The notes under the pieces are model-generated. The model saw only the letters and a program-made list of their open reading frames with translations. It was not told where the DNA came from and ran no database searches. A stretch of 64,000 nt of DNA from Kibdelosporangium banguiense (lineage in GTDB: Bacteria; Actinomycetota; Actinomycetes; Mycobacteriales; Pseudonocardiaceae). The translations under genes were made by a program, and so were the position numbers. Shown in pieces: positions 34,964 through 42,789 of the stretch. Numbering within the stretch: the stretch's first letter is position 1; each line of letters opens with the position of its first letter. The stretch spans positions 8,631,203-8,695,202 of the forward strand of contig NZ_JAGINW010000001.1 in assembly GCF_017876405.1 (NCBI RefSeq), read 5' to 3'.

Positions 34964-35922
34964 ACCGATCCTCCGTGTTCGATCCGGTGTGTGTCGCCGA
35001 GGCGGTGGGCCAGGCCCGGGAGCAAGCGGAGGGCGTTGTCCCGGTTGACCGCCCGGCGGGTGGCTTCGTCGAGCACGCCGGTCTCGTCGAGGGCGCGGGT
35101 GCCGTGCTCGACCACTGCGGCGGGGACACCGCTCCAGTCGGTCCCGTAGACGATGTGGCCGGGGTTGGCCGTGGCGAGCAGGCTGGGCAGCGCCGAGGGC
35201 ACCGACAGCGCCAGGTCGTAGTAGAAGCGGCGGATCTTGTCCCGCACGGTGGTGTGATCCACACCGGCCAGTGCGGCGGCGAACCCGACACGGGTGGCGG
35301 CGTAGGGCAGGAACCCGCCCGCGTGAGACAGAATGATCGACATGTCCTGGTAGCGGTCCAGGGTGCCCGAGGTGATCAGGTGGATCGCGCCCCGCGTGGT
35401 GTCGAGGAGGTAGTCCGCGAACACCGACGGCACGCCCGGCGCGCTGCCCTGCGGCAAATCCAGCGGATGGACGAGGACGACCGCCCGGCGGCGGTTCAAC
35501 TCCGCCCACAGCGGGTCGAACATCGCGTCGCCCAGATACCGGTCGCCGCCGTGCGGCAGCAGGACCACGCCCTCGGCTCCCAGGTCATCCAGTGCGTACG
35601 CTGCCTCCTCCAGCGCGAGGTCAACATAGGGCAGCGGCAGCATCGCGAAGCACGCGAACCGGTCCGGGCGGGCGGTGACGACCTCGGCGGCCGCCTCGTT
35701 GACCTGCCGGGTCAGCCGCCGCGCCAGTGCCGCGTCGCCGAGCACGTCGCAAGGGAAGACGTTGGAGATGACGCTGGCCTCGATCTTGTTCGCGTCCATG
35801 ACGTCCAGAGTCGTCTCCAGGCGCCACCGCACAACGGGGGTGGGCAACCCGAGCTCCTGCATCAGTTCGATGACGCCGTCCGGCAGCGCGTGGTGGTGCA
35901 TGTCAATGCGGTCCATCATCAC
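34960..35922 (-). CDS. Amidohydrolase-family protein (ACMSD-like decarboxylase)
   Basis: A 320-residue metal-dependent TIM-barrel protein of the ACMSD/6-methylsalicylate decarboxylase type (Amidohydro_2). It starts DRIDMHHHALP with the first metal His ligands, then VVLVHPLDLPQG, SIILSHAGGFLPYAATR with further His ligands, and HIVYGTDWSGVP with the catalytic Asp. Family members decarboxylate aromatic or cyclic carboxylic acids or hydrolyse lactones. A decarboxylase acting on the nascent polyketide acid is plausible. It overlaps the downstream NTF2 gene by 4 bp. Confidence 0.9.
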   Translation of the reverse strand: MMMDRIDMHHHALPDGVIELMQELGLPTPVVRWRLETTLDVMDANKIEASVISNVFPCDVLGDAALARRLTRQVNEAAAEVVTARPDRFACFAMLPLPYVDLALEEAAYALDDLGAEGVVLLPHGGDRYLGDAMFDPLWAELNRRRAVVLVHPLDLPQGSAPGVPSVFADYLLDTTRGAIHLITSGTLDRYQDMSIILSHAGGFLPYAATRVGFAAALAGVDHTTVRDKIRRFYYDLALSVPSALPSLLATANPGHIVYGTDWSGVPAAVVEHGTRALDETGVLDEATRRAVNRDNALRLLPGLAHRLGDTHRIEHGGSV

Positions 35923-35930
35923 CGCCCCCG

Positions 35931-36377
35931 TCAGCCGGTCGAATGCCGGGCATCGGCTGGTTCGGCATCCGCTTCTTCGTCGAATTCGTCGATGAGGAAA
36001 CGCTCAGCCGCGGGCCAGTCCGCACAGTTTTCCCAGTGCTCCACGATGAGCCCGTCCTGAAATCGCCAGACCCCGCAGACCTCGCCTTCCAACCTGCGGC
36101 CGGCACGATTCGCGGCCAGGCGACCCAGTACGACACCGAAATGGTCGTTGGCGACGATGTCGTCCGCGCTCAGCACGAGCGATCCTCCGGATCGCCGGTA
36201 CAGTTCCAGCACCCTGGCCAGCACGGCCTGCTTGCCGACGTAGTCGCCGGTCAGGATGCCCCGGGATCCGGCGGCGTGCAGCACCATGTCCTGTCTGGCG
36301 AATTCGTTCAGCAGGCGGAAATCGGCATAGACGGCTCGCAACAATTCCACGTTCGAATGGGGTGTGCGATCAACCAT
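35931..36377 (-). CDS. SnoaL-like/NTF2-fold protein, copy 2
   Basis: A 148-residue protein beginning MVDRTPHSNVELLRAVYADF, then VLHAAGSRGILTGDYVGKQA and VCGVWRFQDGLIVEHWENCA, with an acidic tail. This is the ketosteroid-isomerase/SnoaL pattern of polyketide cyclases, including the final Trp/Asp region. GGAGCTGAA precedes the ATG at 36377. Its paralogue lies two genes downstream, with an amidohydrolase between. It may set ring closure in place of canonical aromatase/cyclases, which are absent. Confidence 0.88.
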   Translation of the reverse strand: MVDRTPHSNVELLRAVYADFRLLNEFARQDMVLHAAGSRGILTGDYVGKQAVLARVLELYRRSGGSLVLSADDIVANDHFGVVLGRLAANRAGRRLEGEVCGVWRFQDGLIVEHWENCADWPAAERFLIDEFDEEADAEPADARHSTG

Positions 36378-36414
36378 TTCAGCTCCTTCGAATTCGATTC
36401 CGCGTTGCGCGCGG

Positions 36415-37260
36415 TCAGTTGACGCCCATTCCGCCGCACACGTTGAAGGCCTGTCCGGTAATCGATTCAGCCTCGGGCACCGCCAGGAAACCCACCATGC
36501 GGGCCACCTCGTCCGGGCGCAGGTGCCGGCCGATGGGTACAAGCTTGTTGCGCATCCGCAGCACCTCCGCAGGTGTCATCGACATCGCCTCGGCCGCCTG
36601 CTTCATGAGCCCCGCGGTCAGGTCTGTATCGACCAGGCCGGGGCACACGGCGTTGACAGTGATCCCGCTGCCCGCCAGGTCGATGGCCAGCGTCCGGGTC
36701 ATCCCCACCAGGCCGTGCTTGCTCGCCGCGTAGACCAGCCCCAATGGCGCGGCCTGCTTGCCGGCCGTCGAGGCGATGTTGATGATCCGGCCCCAGCCGC
36801 CTTCGAGCGCCCCCGAACGCTGCACCCAGGCGCGGGTCACCCGGAACGCCCCCGTCAGGTTGGTGCCGATAATGCGGTCCCACACCTCGTCCGGTGTGTT
36901 CTCGATGGGGGTCATGCCGCCAATGCCGGCATTGTTGACCAGCACGTCACAGCTGCCGTGCGCGGTCATGACGGCGTCGAGCAGCGCATCGACCTGCCGC
37001 TGGTCGCGCACGTCGGCCACGTGCCCGGCCACCCGGTCAACACCCGTTTCGCGCAGGGCGGCGAGCCCCTTGTGCACGGTGTCCGGGCTGGTGGCCGAGA
37101 CCACCACGGTGGCGCCGAGCCTGCCGAGCTCGGCCGCGCAAGCGAGCCCGATTCCCCGGCTGCCGCCGGTGACCAGCGCCACCCGGCCGGTCAGCGGACC
37201 AGCCGAGGACCGGTCGGCGACCTCCTCAGGGACCGTTGTCTCCGCCGGGAGATCCATCAT
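36415..37260 (-). CDS. Polyketide ketoreductase (ActIII-like SDR)
   Basis: A 281-residue NADPH-dependent short-chain dehydrogenase. It has TGGSRGIGLACAAELGRLG (cofactor site), VLVNNAGIGG, catalytic Ser-Tyr-Lys in NIASTAGKQ...VYAASKHGLVGMTR, and the end QAFNVCGGMGVN. The WGRIINIASTAGKQ and ITVNAVCPGLVDT segments are very like type II PKS C9 ketoreductases. It would reduce one keto group of the ACP-bound chain. AAAGGA lies seven bases before the ATG at 37260, and the 5' end is 17 bp from the KS-like gene. Confidence 0.92.
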   Translation of the reverse strand: MMDLPAETTVPEEVADRSSAGPLTGRVALVTGGSRGIGLACAAELGRLGATVVVSATSPDTVHKGLAALRETGVDRVAGHVADVRDQRQVDALLDAVMTAHGSCDVLVNNAGIGGMTPIENTPDEVWDRIIGTNLTGAFRVTRAWVQRSGALEGGWGRIINIASTAGKQAAPLGLVYAASKHGLVGMTRTLAIDLAGSGITVNAVCPGLVDTDLTAGLMKQAAEAMSMTPAEVLRMRNKLVPIGRHLRPDEVARMVGFLAVPEAESITGQAFNVCGGMGVN

Positions 37261-37277
37261 TTCGGTATCCTTTCTGG

Positions 37278-38132
37278 TCACGCCGCCTCCCCGAGCCCGT
37301 GTCCCACCGTGACGCGGTACCCGGCGCCCAGGGTGACCTCGACGTCGCCGTCGACCTCGGAGGCCCCGGCGATGCGCCTGGCGAGCTCGGCGGCGAGGCT
37401 GAGCGTCGGAATCCAGTGCTGGTCAGCGGCGGTGGACCGGACGGAATCGTCGTAGTGCAAGCCCCGCAGGGACACCCCGGCAGCACTCGGGCCAGTGGCC
37501 GGTGGCTGCCGCACCGCGAACATGACCGCCCCCTCCGCCGCGCCCGCTGTCGGCAGCGGCCGCTCCGGCGACCAGTTCAGCACCGCGAACGGGGCGACTA
37601 CGGACTCCGCCGCGCCCACGATGGCGACGTCCACGGCCTGCCGTTCCAGCGCATCCCTGGTTAGCCACAGGGCCTCGGCGAAACCGGACAGGCGACCGGT
37701 CGTGGTCTTGGCAGGCCCGCGGTAGCCCAGCCCGACGGTGACCTCGCCGGTGGCCGCCGTCGCGAACCACGTGGTTATCAAGTAGGGCTGCACCGCCCGC
37801 GGTCCCCGGCTGACCAGGGCGTCAAACTGCGGCTGGGCGTAGCTGTAGCCGCAGCGGGTGGCGGCGAAGAACACGCCCACCCGCTCCGGTTCGGGCATCA
37901 CCAGCGGAGCGACCAACTCCGACACCGCCCGGTACGCCAGCGCGACGAACCGGTCGGTCCGGCGGCCCAGTCGCGGCGGCACTCCCTCAGCCCGGCACGG
38001 GTCTTCGGCGAAAGCCGGCAATCGGATCACCGGCTCGCCAGGCCGCTCGGTGGTCAGGCTGACCGTCTCACCCTCGGCCGGGAGAAGCACCCGGCTCGCC
38101 AACACCTCGAGCCCGTCGACCCTGGCCCTCAT
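37278..38132 (-). CDS. Short ketosynthase-like partner without catalytic Cys (KS-beta-like)
   Basis: A 284-residue thiolase-fold protein that looks like the first two-thirds of a ketosynthase. At the position of the nucleophile it reads KTTTGRLSGFAEAL where active enzymes have ACATG, so Cys is replaced by Thr; AIVGAAESVV follows as in KS proteins. The C-terminal HGTGT and GH(T/S) histidine segments are absent. A normal chain-length factor has ~400 residues and an intact fold. It overlaps the active KS by 4 bp, so it is presumably its heterodimer partner. Truncation within the family or a distinct short family are both possible. Confidence 0.8.
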   Translation of the reverse strand: MRARVDGLEVLASRVLLPAEGETVSLTTERPGEPVIRLPAFAEDPCRAEGVPPRLGRRTDRFVALAYRAVSELVAPLVMPEPERVGVFFAATRCGYSYAQPQFDALVSRGPRAVQPYLITTWFATAATGEVTVGLGYRGPAKTTTGRLSGFAEALWLTRDALERQAVDVAIVGAAESVVAPFAVLNWSPERPLPTAGAAEGAVMFAVRQPPATGPSAAGVSLRGLHYDDSVRSTAADQHWIPTLSLAAELARRIAGASEVDGDVEVTLGAGYRVTVGHGLGEAA

Positions 38133-39310
38133 GACAGCACCCGCAGCACACAAGCACTGTGCAGGCCGCAGAAGCCGTTGCTGTTCTTGACAATGAACTC
38201 CGGCCGCAGGTGCCGGGGCTCACCCAGCACCAGATCCACCGGCTCGGCCAAGGTGTCCACGGTGGTGTTCTTCACCGGCGGCAGCACCTCCTTGGGGAGC
38301 AGGACCGCCAGACTCACCACTTCCAGCAGGCCCGACGCGGCCAAAGAGTGACCGATCGCGCCCTTCTGCGCCACCACCGGCATCGAAGCCGACCGCTTCC
38401 CGAAGACGTCGGCGTAGGCGGCGGCTTCGGCGGCATCGTTGAACAGGGTCGACGTCCCATGGGCGTCGATACAGTCGATCGCGTCCGCGGACACACCCGC
38501 GTCGTCCAGGGCCTGCCGGATCGACCGGGCAACGTCCTCACCGCTGCTACGGATGCCGGTCATGTGATAGGCGCTCGACACCGATGCCCAGCCGCACACC
38601 TCCAGCGCTGGCCGCGCTCCCTTGGCCGCGGCCAGCGCCGCGTCCTCCAGGACCACCGCCGCCGCCCCCTCGCTGAGCACGAACCCGTCCCGCTCGGCCG
38701 AGAAGGGGCAACTGGCGCGCGCCGGCGGCACCGGCCGGGTCGACAACGCGCCAATACGCTGAAACCCGGCCACCACCGCCGGCGTCAACGGGGCCTCCGC
38801 GGCCACCACCAATACCCGCGGGGAACGACCGGACGCCACCGCGTCCACCCCAGCGCCCAGCGCGTCCAACGCCGTCGTGCACCCGGTGGCGACCGTCAAA
38901 CGGCGAGCACCGCCACCCAGCTCCGTCCGCACCCGCTCGGTCAACAGGTCGAGGGCGAACACCCCGGCCTGCGGGGCCACCCCCGCGCGGTAAGCCACCT
39001 CCAACTCCACGGCCGCGCCGATCGCCGTCGCCCCGATCACATCGATCTCGGCCCGCTCCCGACCGGACAACCCAGCGTCCTCCACCGCTTCCCGGACCGC
39101 GTGCAAACCCAGACCGACATGCCTCGGCAACCCATCGGTCTCCCCGACCAAGCCGACCCGACAGCCAATCGCATGATCGAACCCCTCGAACCCCAGCGCC
39201 TCACACACCGGCCAACCGGCCATCATGCCCAAAGCATGGGATTCGGCGTCAGTGCCCACAGGCGAAACCGCTCCGACTCCCGTCACGACAACGCATCGTC
39301 GACTACCCAC
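38129..39310 (-). CDS. Beta-ketoacyl-ACP synthase (KS-alpha-like)
   Basis: A 393-residue condensing enzyme, active by motif. The nucleophile Cys is in TVATGCTTALDALGAG, the first His in IDAHGTSTLFNDAAEA and the second His in KGAIGHSLAASGLLEVV. It elongates the ACP-bound chain with malonyl-ACP. GTG 39310 is chosen because GAGGGAG lies six bases upstream and the protein then begins VGSRRCVVVTGVGAVSPVG; ATG 39343 is an alternative. It is the first gene of the leftward operon, 4 bp overlapped with the short KS-like gene, like KS-alpha/KS-beta pairs. Confidence 0.93.
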   Translation of the reverse strand: MGSRRCVVVTGVGAVSPVGTDAESHALGMMAGWPVCEALGFEGFDHAIGCRVGLVGETDGLPRHVGLGLHAVREAVEDAGLSGRERAEIDVIGATAIGAAVELEVAYRAGVAPQAGVFALDLLTERVRTELGGGARRLTVATGCTTALDALGAGVDAVASGRSPRVLVVAAEAPLTPAVVAGFQRIGALSTRPVPPARASCPFSAERDGFVLSEGAAAVVLEDAALAAAKGARPALEVCGWASVSSAYHMTGIRSSGEDVARSIRQALDDAGVSADAIDCIDAHGTSTLFNDAAEAAAYADVFGKRSASMPVVAQKGAIGHSLAASGLLEVVSLAVLLPKEVLPPVKNTTVDTLAEPVDLVLGEPRHLRPEFIVKNSNGFCGLHSACVLRVLS

Positions 39311-39684
39311 TCGCTGCTCCCTCGAACTCCATCTCGCCGACAAAATTGCGAATTATTTCTCCCGGCAAGGCGAATCACGCGCGATACCGGTACGAAAGGC
39401 GAGTTCCACCAGATGGGCAGAAGACCCGGAGGTATCCGGGGGCACTACTCCTCATGTGGCAGCCGGAACGATTTTCGGCCGTGCCGAAAGCGCGGGCCAC
39501 GACGCCAGTCGCAATTCTGGCCAGAAATGGTTACGATCACACTCGAACTGACCGATCACGTAAAGAAATCCATAAGTCTCCCAAGGCTTCCAGAGTTGTA
39601 TGCATATTTCCGATCAGCACCCGAAAGCGCTGCGAAAAAGTTGTCCCAACTCCAGTTCTCCTCCTGCAAACGCCACGAGCGCAA

Positions 39685-39704
39685 GGGGCCAGTTTTTTGG
39701 CCCC
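39685..39704. terminator. 7-bp GC hairpin with T-rich loop
   Basis: GGGGCCA and TGGCCCC pair around GTTTTT. It lies about 375 bp upstream of the KS start. It could end an upstream transcript or act as an attenuator in the operon leader, but no long T-run follows on either strand. Confidence 0.4.
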
Positions 39705-40028
39705 CTCGTTCGCCAGAGCAGCCCCCGTGACAAGGCTGATCCCTATTACGCTGGCAGCCTGTGGCCACTGACGAGAGCACGCCAGGCGCCGCTGTTTCGC
39801 CGGACCCGGACCGCGGAGATAATCGCCCTGAACTGACCAAGCGATGTGCATAAGTCATGGTCGCAAGCCGCTGCGTGGCAATTTCCCTGCTGATGTGTAC
39901 TGCAAACTGCGAATCGGGTGGTGCACCGGCTGGGCGGACTGACCCGCCGGTGGCGGTTTGCCGCGGTCCTGCCCGGCCAGGGCATTCTGATGTCGATCAC
40001 GGCCACGTCCGGACGCGGCTGCTGTCAC

Positions 40029-40076
40029 TCTAAGGGTGGCGAGCACCAGCGGGGATGCTGGTGCTCGCCACCCTTA
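40029..40076. terminator. Perfect 21-bp stem-loop
   Basis: A 21-base arm at 40029-40049 is the exact reverse complement of 40056-40076, with a six-base loop (GGGGAT). This is the strongest hairpin in the window. It sits 200 bp downstream of the secreted cysteine protein gene (read leftward) and upstream of the KS operon, so a transcription terminator or insulator is the simplest reading. The lack of a T-run is usual for actinobacteria. Confidence 0.65.
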
Positions 40077-40277
40077 GCCAAGCCGAAACCATGACGGCCC
40101 AGACCAACGCAAAACCGGCCCACGGATACGGCTATGCATGGCAGCCTCTCCCTGCGCACGCTTACATAGTCAGCGGCGCACGTCCCCCAGCGGGCAGCGC
40201 ACCAGTTCGCAAGTACTGGAGCCCATACCGCCGCACACACCGATCGGCGGTTCATTATTTGGGGCGATCTGTCGCAT

Positions 40278-40640
40278 TTAGCCCCGCATGAGGCTACCCT
40301 TGACAGAAACGGATTTCTTCGGCGAGGAATTCGCGACGGATTTGACTTTGCCCTTTCCGCATGCTTTCGAGGAGTCAAGCGTCTTCGTGCTGCCATCTTC
40401 CATCTTGTACCACAGCCGTACCCAGACACACTTCCCGTCATCTTCCTTGTCGCGCACCTTCCCCTCGGACCGTCCACCTTTCCAGCAGACCTTGCCCTCG
40501 GCGGACCCCCACGACTTGTCTGCTTTGAAGTGGCCACAGTTGGGTTCTTGCAGCGCGGCGTGCCCAGAGCCGGCGAAGCCCAGCAGGGAAATACCCAGCG
40601 CCATCGTCAGCCCGACCGTCCGCAACCAGTATTTGCTCAT
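40278..40640 (-). CDS. Small secreted protein with four cysteines
   Basis: A 120-residue protein with a Sec signal peptide (MSKYWLRTVGLTMALGISLL, cleavage likely after GHA at about residue 28). The mature ~92 residues are Lys/Ser-rich with Cys in PNCGHF, KVCWKGG, GKCVWVRLWY and KACGKG, which can form two disulfides. AAGGAGG precedes the ATG at 40640. No family is recognised; it resembles small exported lectin- or inhibitor-like proteins in style only. Confidence 0.75.
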   Translation of the reverse strand: MSKYWLRTVGLTMALGISLLGFAGSGHAALQEPNCGHFKADKSWGSAEGKVCWKGGRSEGKVRDKEDDGKCVWVRLWYKMEDGSTKTLDSSKACGKGKVKSVANSSPKKSVSVKGSLMRG

Positions 40641-41001
40641 CTAGTCCTCCTTGATTTTACAGTGAGTAAAGCGAGGTTGGTTGAATATGAAATTGACGCG
40701 ACCAAGTGAAGCAGAGTCTTAGTATTCGACCAGGTGTCCGGAAAATGTAAGTGGCCGCTTGTCCGGCTCCGCGTACCTCATCCACCCTTGCGTAGATCAT
40801 GAATCGATCAGGATCCGGGAGGACACGCCGCGCAAGGGCAAGATCAATCCTGGCCTTTCATGATCTGTAAGTGCGACTGCCCTACTACTAGGTACTTCAT
40901 GCCACGCTTAGGAGATTCTCGTCATAGCGGCAGCGCGGCATATGCGGACAATTTCTATCCCGGAGTGCGTTCCCTGCTACTGACGCTCGTGGGAGGACGA
41001 C
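40641..41001. other. 361-bp intergenic region before the peroxidase gene
   Basis: It contains the promoters of two divergent secreted-protein genes. A short open frame on the plus strand (about 40735-40863) reads SGSAYLIHPCVDHESIRI and ends INPGLS; it has codon bias but no start and may be a gene remnant. Nothing else is recognised. Confidence 0.4.
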
Positions 41002-42582
41002 ATGGGGTCGAGCGACAATGACAAGCGGACAGGCCTCAGTAGACGAGGATTTCTCGGTGGCGTCACCGCGGGCGCGGCCACAGCGGTCACCTTGCGACCT
41101 GGTGCGGCATTCGCCGAAGAGGTTGTCGAGCCTGCGGCCACCTCGCCCAGATTCTTTGGTCGCATCTTCAAATTGCCGCCGTTCGCGCCGGCGAACGACC
41201 AGGTTCGGGCTGCGCTGCGCGAGCTCGGTCGGCCAGGCGGGTTGATGGATGCCAGGGATCCGCTACAGGAGGGGCCGGTCCGGCTTATCACCAACCCGGA
41301 GCTGAGTCCCAACAACCCGGACAATCCGTTCCATACGGCCGGCACGACATTTTTCGGTCAGTTCGTCGACCACGACTTCACCTTCGACAACAACTCACCG
41401 CTCGGGGTGCCGACGAATCCCAGGACATCACCGAATACGCGCAATCCGACACTGTCGCTCGACTCGGTGTATGGCGGCGGCCCCAACGTCAATCCAGAAT
41501 TCTACGACCCGGCCGACCGGGTGAAGTTCAAGGTGGAGAGCGGTGGCCTTTTCGAGGACGTACCACGGCGGGCGGACAACGTGGCGATCATCGCCGATCC
41601 GCGCAACGACGAGAACCTGATGATCTCTGGCATGCACGCCGCCTTCCTACTGTTCCACAATCGGGTCGTCGACCGGTTGCGGTCCCAGGGTGTGCCGGCC
41701 GACGAGGTCTTCGACAAGGCACGGCGCCTGGTCACCTGGCACTACCAGTGGATCATCGTGCACGAGTTCCTGCCGCAGATCATCACGTTTGGCATTACCC
41801 GGGACATTCTCACGCACGGTCGCCGGTTCTACCGGCCGTCGCCGGGGCAGCACTTCATGCCGGTGGAGTTCCAGGGCGCCTGTTACCGGTTCGGACATAG
41901 CATGATCCGGCCGTCCTACCGGGCGAACCTGCGCGGCGACCCCGGCGGCGACCCCGCGACCGGAGCCCCGGCCTTCTTCGGCTTCATCTTCGACCCGACC
42001 GGGCAGGGCCAACGGGACCCAGTCGACCTGCGCGGCGGCGCCCGCGCGCCGCGCCGGTTCATCGGCTGGCAGACGTTCTTCAACTTCGGCGACGGCAACG
42101 TCCGTCCCAACAAGCGCATCGACACCAGGATCTCCACGCCGCTGTTCAACCTGCCGCTGGCCGCGATCCCGTCCGGCGACCCGCCGACCGCGCTGCCTCA
42201 GCGCAATCTGCTGCGGCACCTGACCTGGTCGCTTCCGTCCGGCCAGCAAATCGCCACCGCGATGGGCATCCCGGTGCTCGGTCCGGACAGCTTTCCCGAG
42301 CTGCGGCCGCTGGGCGCCGGACTGGATGCCAGTACCCCGCTCTGGTACTACGTCCTCAAGGAAGGCCAACTGCTCGGCGACGGCATCACGCTCGCCGGGG
42401 TGGGGGCCAGGCTGATCGGCGAGGTGTTCATCGGGCTGCTGGAGCTGGACCCGGCCTCCTACCTGGCGGTCCGCCGGAACTGGCGGCCGACGTTGCCCGG
42501 ACGCAACGGGTCGACCGGTGACTTCACCATGGTCGACCTGCTCACCTTCGCCAGGGTTGACCCGACCAGCCGCGGGCAGTGA
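41002..42582 (+). CDS. Tat-exported animal-type haem peroxidase
   Basis: A 526-residue secreted peroxidase. It has a twin-arginine signal (LSRRGFLGGVTAGAATAVTL, cleavage near AFA). Distal His and Ca-binding Asp are in TFFGQFVDHDFTFD, the catalytic Arg region is NENLMISGMHAAFLLFHNRV, and the proximal haem His is in CYRFGHSMIRPSYR. The family oxidises halides or phenols with H2O2. Folding in the cytosol with haem explains Tat export. GGGAGGACGAC precedes the ATG. It stands as a single gene between a divergent secreted protein and the repeat element. Confidence 0.93.
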   Translation: MGSSDNDKRTGLSRRGFLGGVTAGAATAVTLRPGAAFAEEVVEPAATSPRFFGRIFKLPPFAPANDQVRAALRELGRPGGLMDARDPLQEGPVRLITNPELSPNNPDNPFHTAGTTFFGQFVDHDFTFDNNSPLGVPTNPRTSPNTRNPTLSLDSVYGGGPNVNPEFYDPADRVKFKVESGGLFEDVPRRADNVAIIADPRNDENLMISGMHAAFLLFHNRVVDRLRSQGVPADEVFDKARRLVTWHYQWIIVHEFLPQIITFGITRDILTHGRRFYRPSPGQHFMPVEFQGACYRFGHSMIRPSYRANLRGDPGGDPATGAPAFFGFIFDPTGQGQRDPVDLRGGARAPRRFIGWQTFFNFGDGNVRPNKRIDTRISTPLFNLPLAAIPSGDPPTALPQRNLLRHLTWSLPSGQQIATAMGIPVLGPDSFPELRPLGAGLDASTPLWYYVLKEGQLLGDGITLAGVGARLIGEVFIGLLELDPASYLAVRRNWRPTLPGRNGSTGDFTMVDLLTFARVDPTSRGQ

Positions 42583-42619
42583 TCAGCCGTTCAGACGATG
42601 GCATCGTGCCCTTTCATCC

Positions 42620-42743
42620 GAATCGGTCACTGACGCTTTTTTGCGCGACTGCTGACACCTTCCTCGCGCCTTCCACGACGCGCAGCCGCTCTGTCCCCGA
42701 AACGCAGGAAAGTGTCAGTGCCCGCGCAGCGAAGTGTCTGCGC
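42620..42743. repeat. Second, 3'-truncated copy of the MITE-like element
   Basis: The left end GAATCGGTCACTGACGCTT matches the 23.6-kb element with one change, and the interior is clearly related, including CGACGCGCAGCC and AAAGTGTCAGTGCCCGCGCA. The copy stops after the second internal AAGTGTC and lacks the right terminal repeat. It has the same orientation as the first copy. It lies in the 207-bp gap between the peroxidase and TAP-like hydrolase genes. Confidence 0.75.
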
Positions 42744-42789
42744 TTCAACCCGGCCCAGATTCTCGGAATCTACCGACTTTCTGGACGTC

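Larger units (their letters stand above)
39311..40277. other. Leader/promoter region of the ketosynthase operon
   Basis: About 970 bp with no convincing gene on either strand. It holds two hairpins (listed separately). The KS operon promoter is expected here, but I cannot assign -35/-10 boxes with confidence. G+C content is lower than in the flanking genes. Confidence 0.5.
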
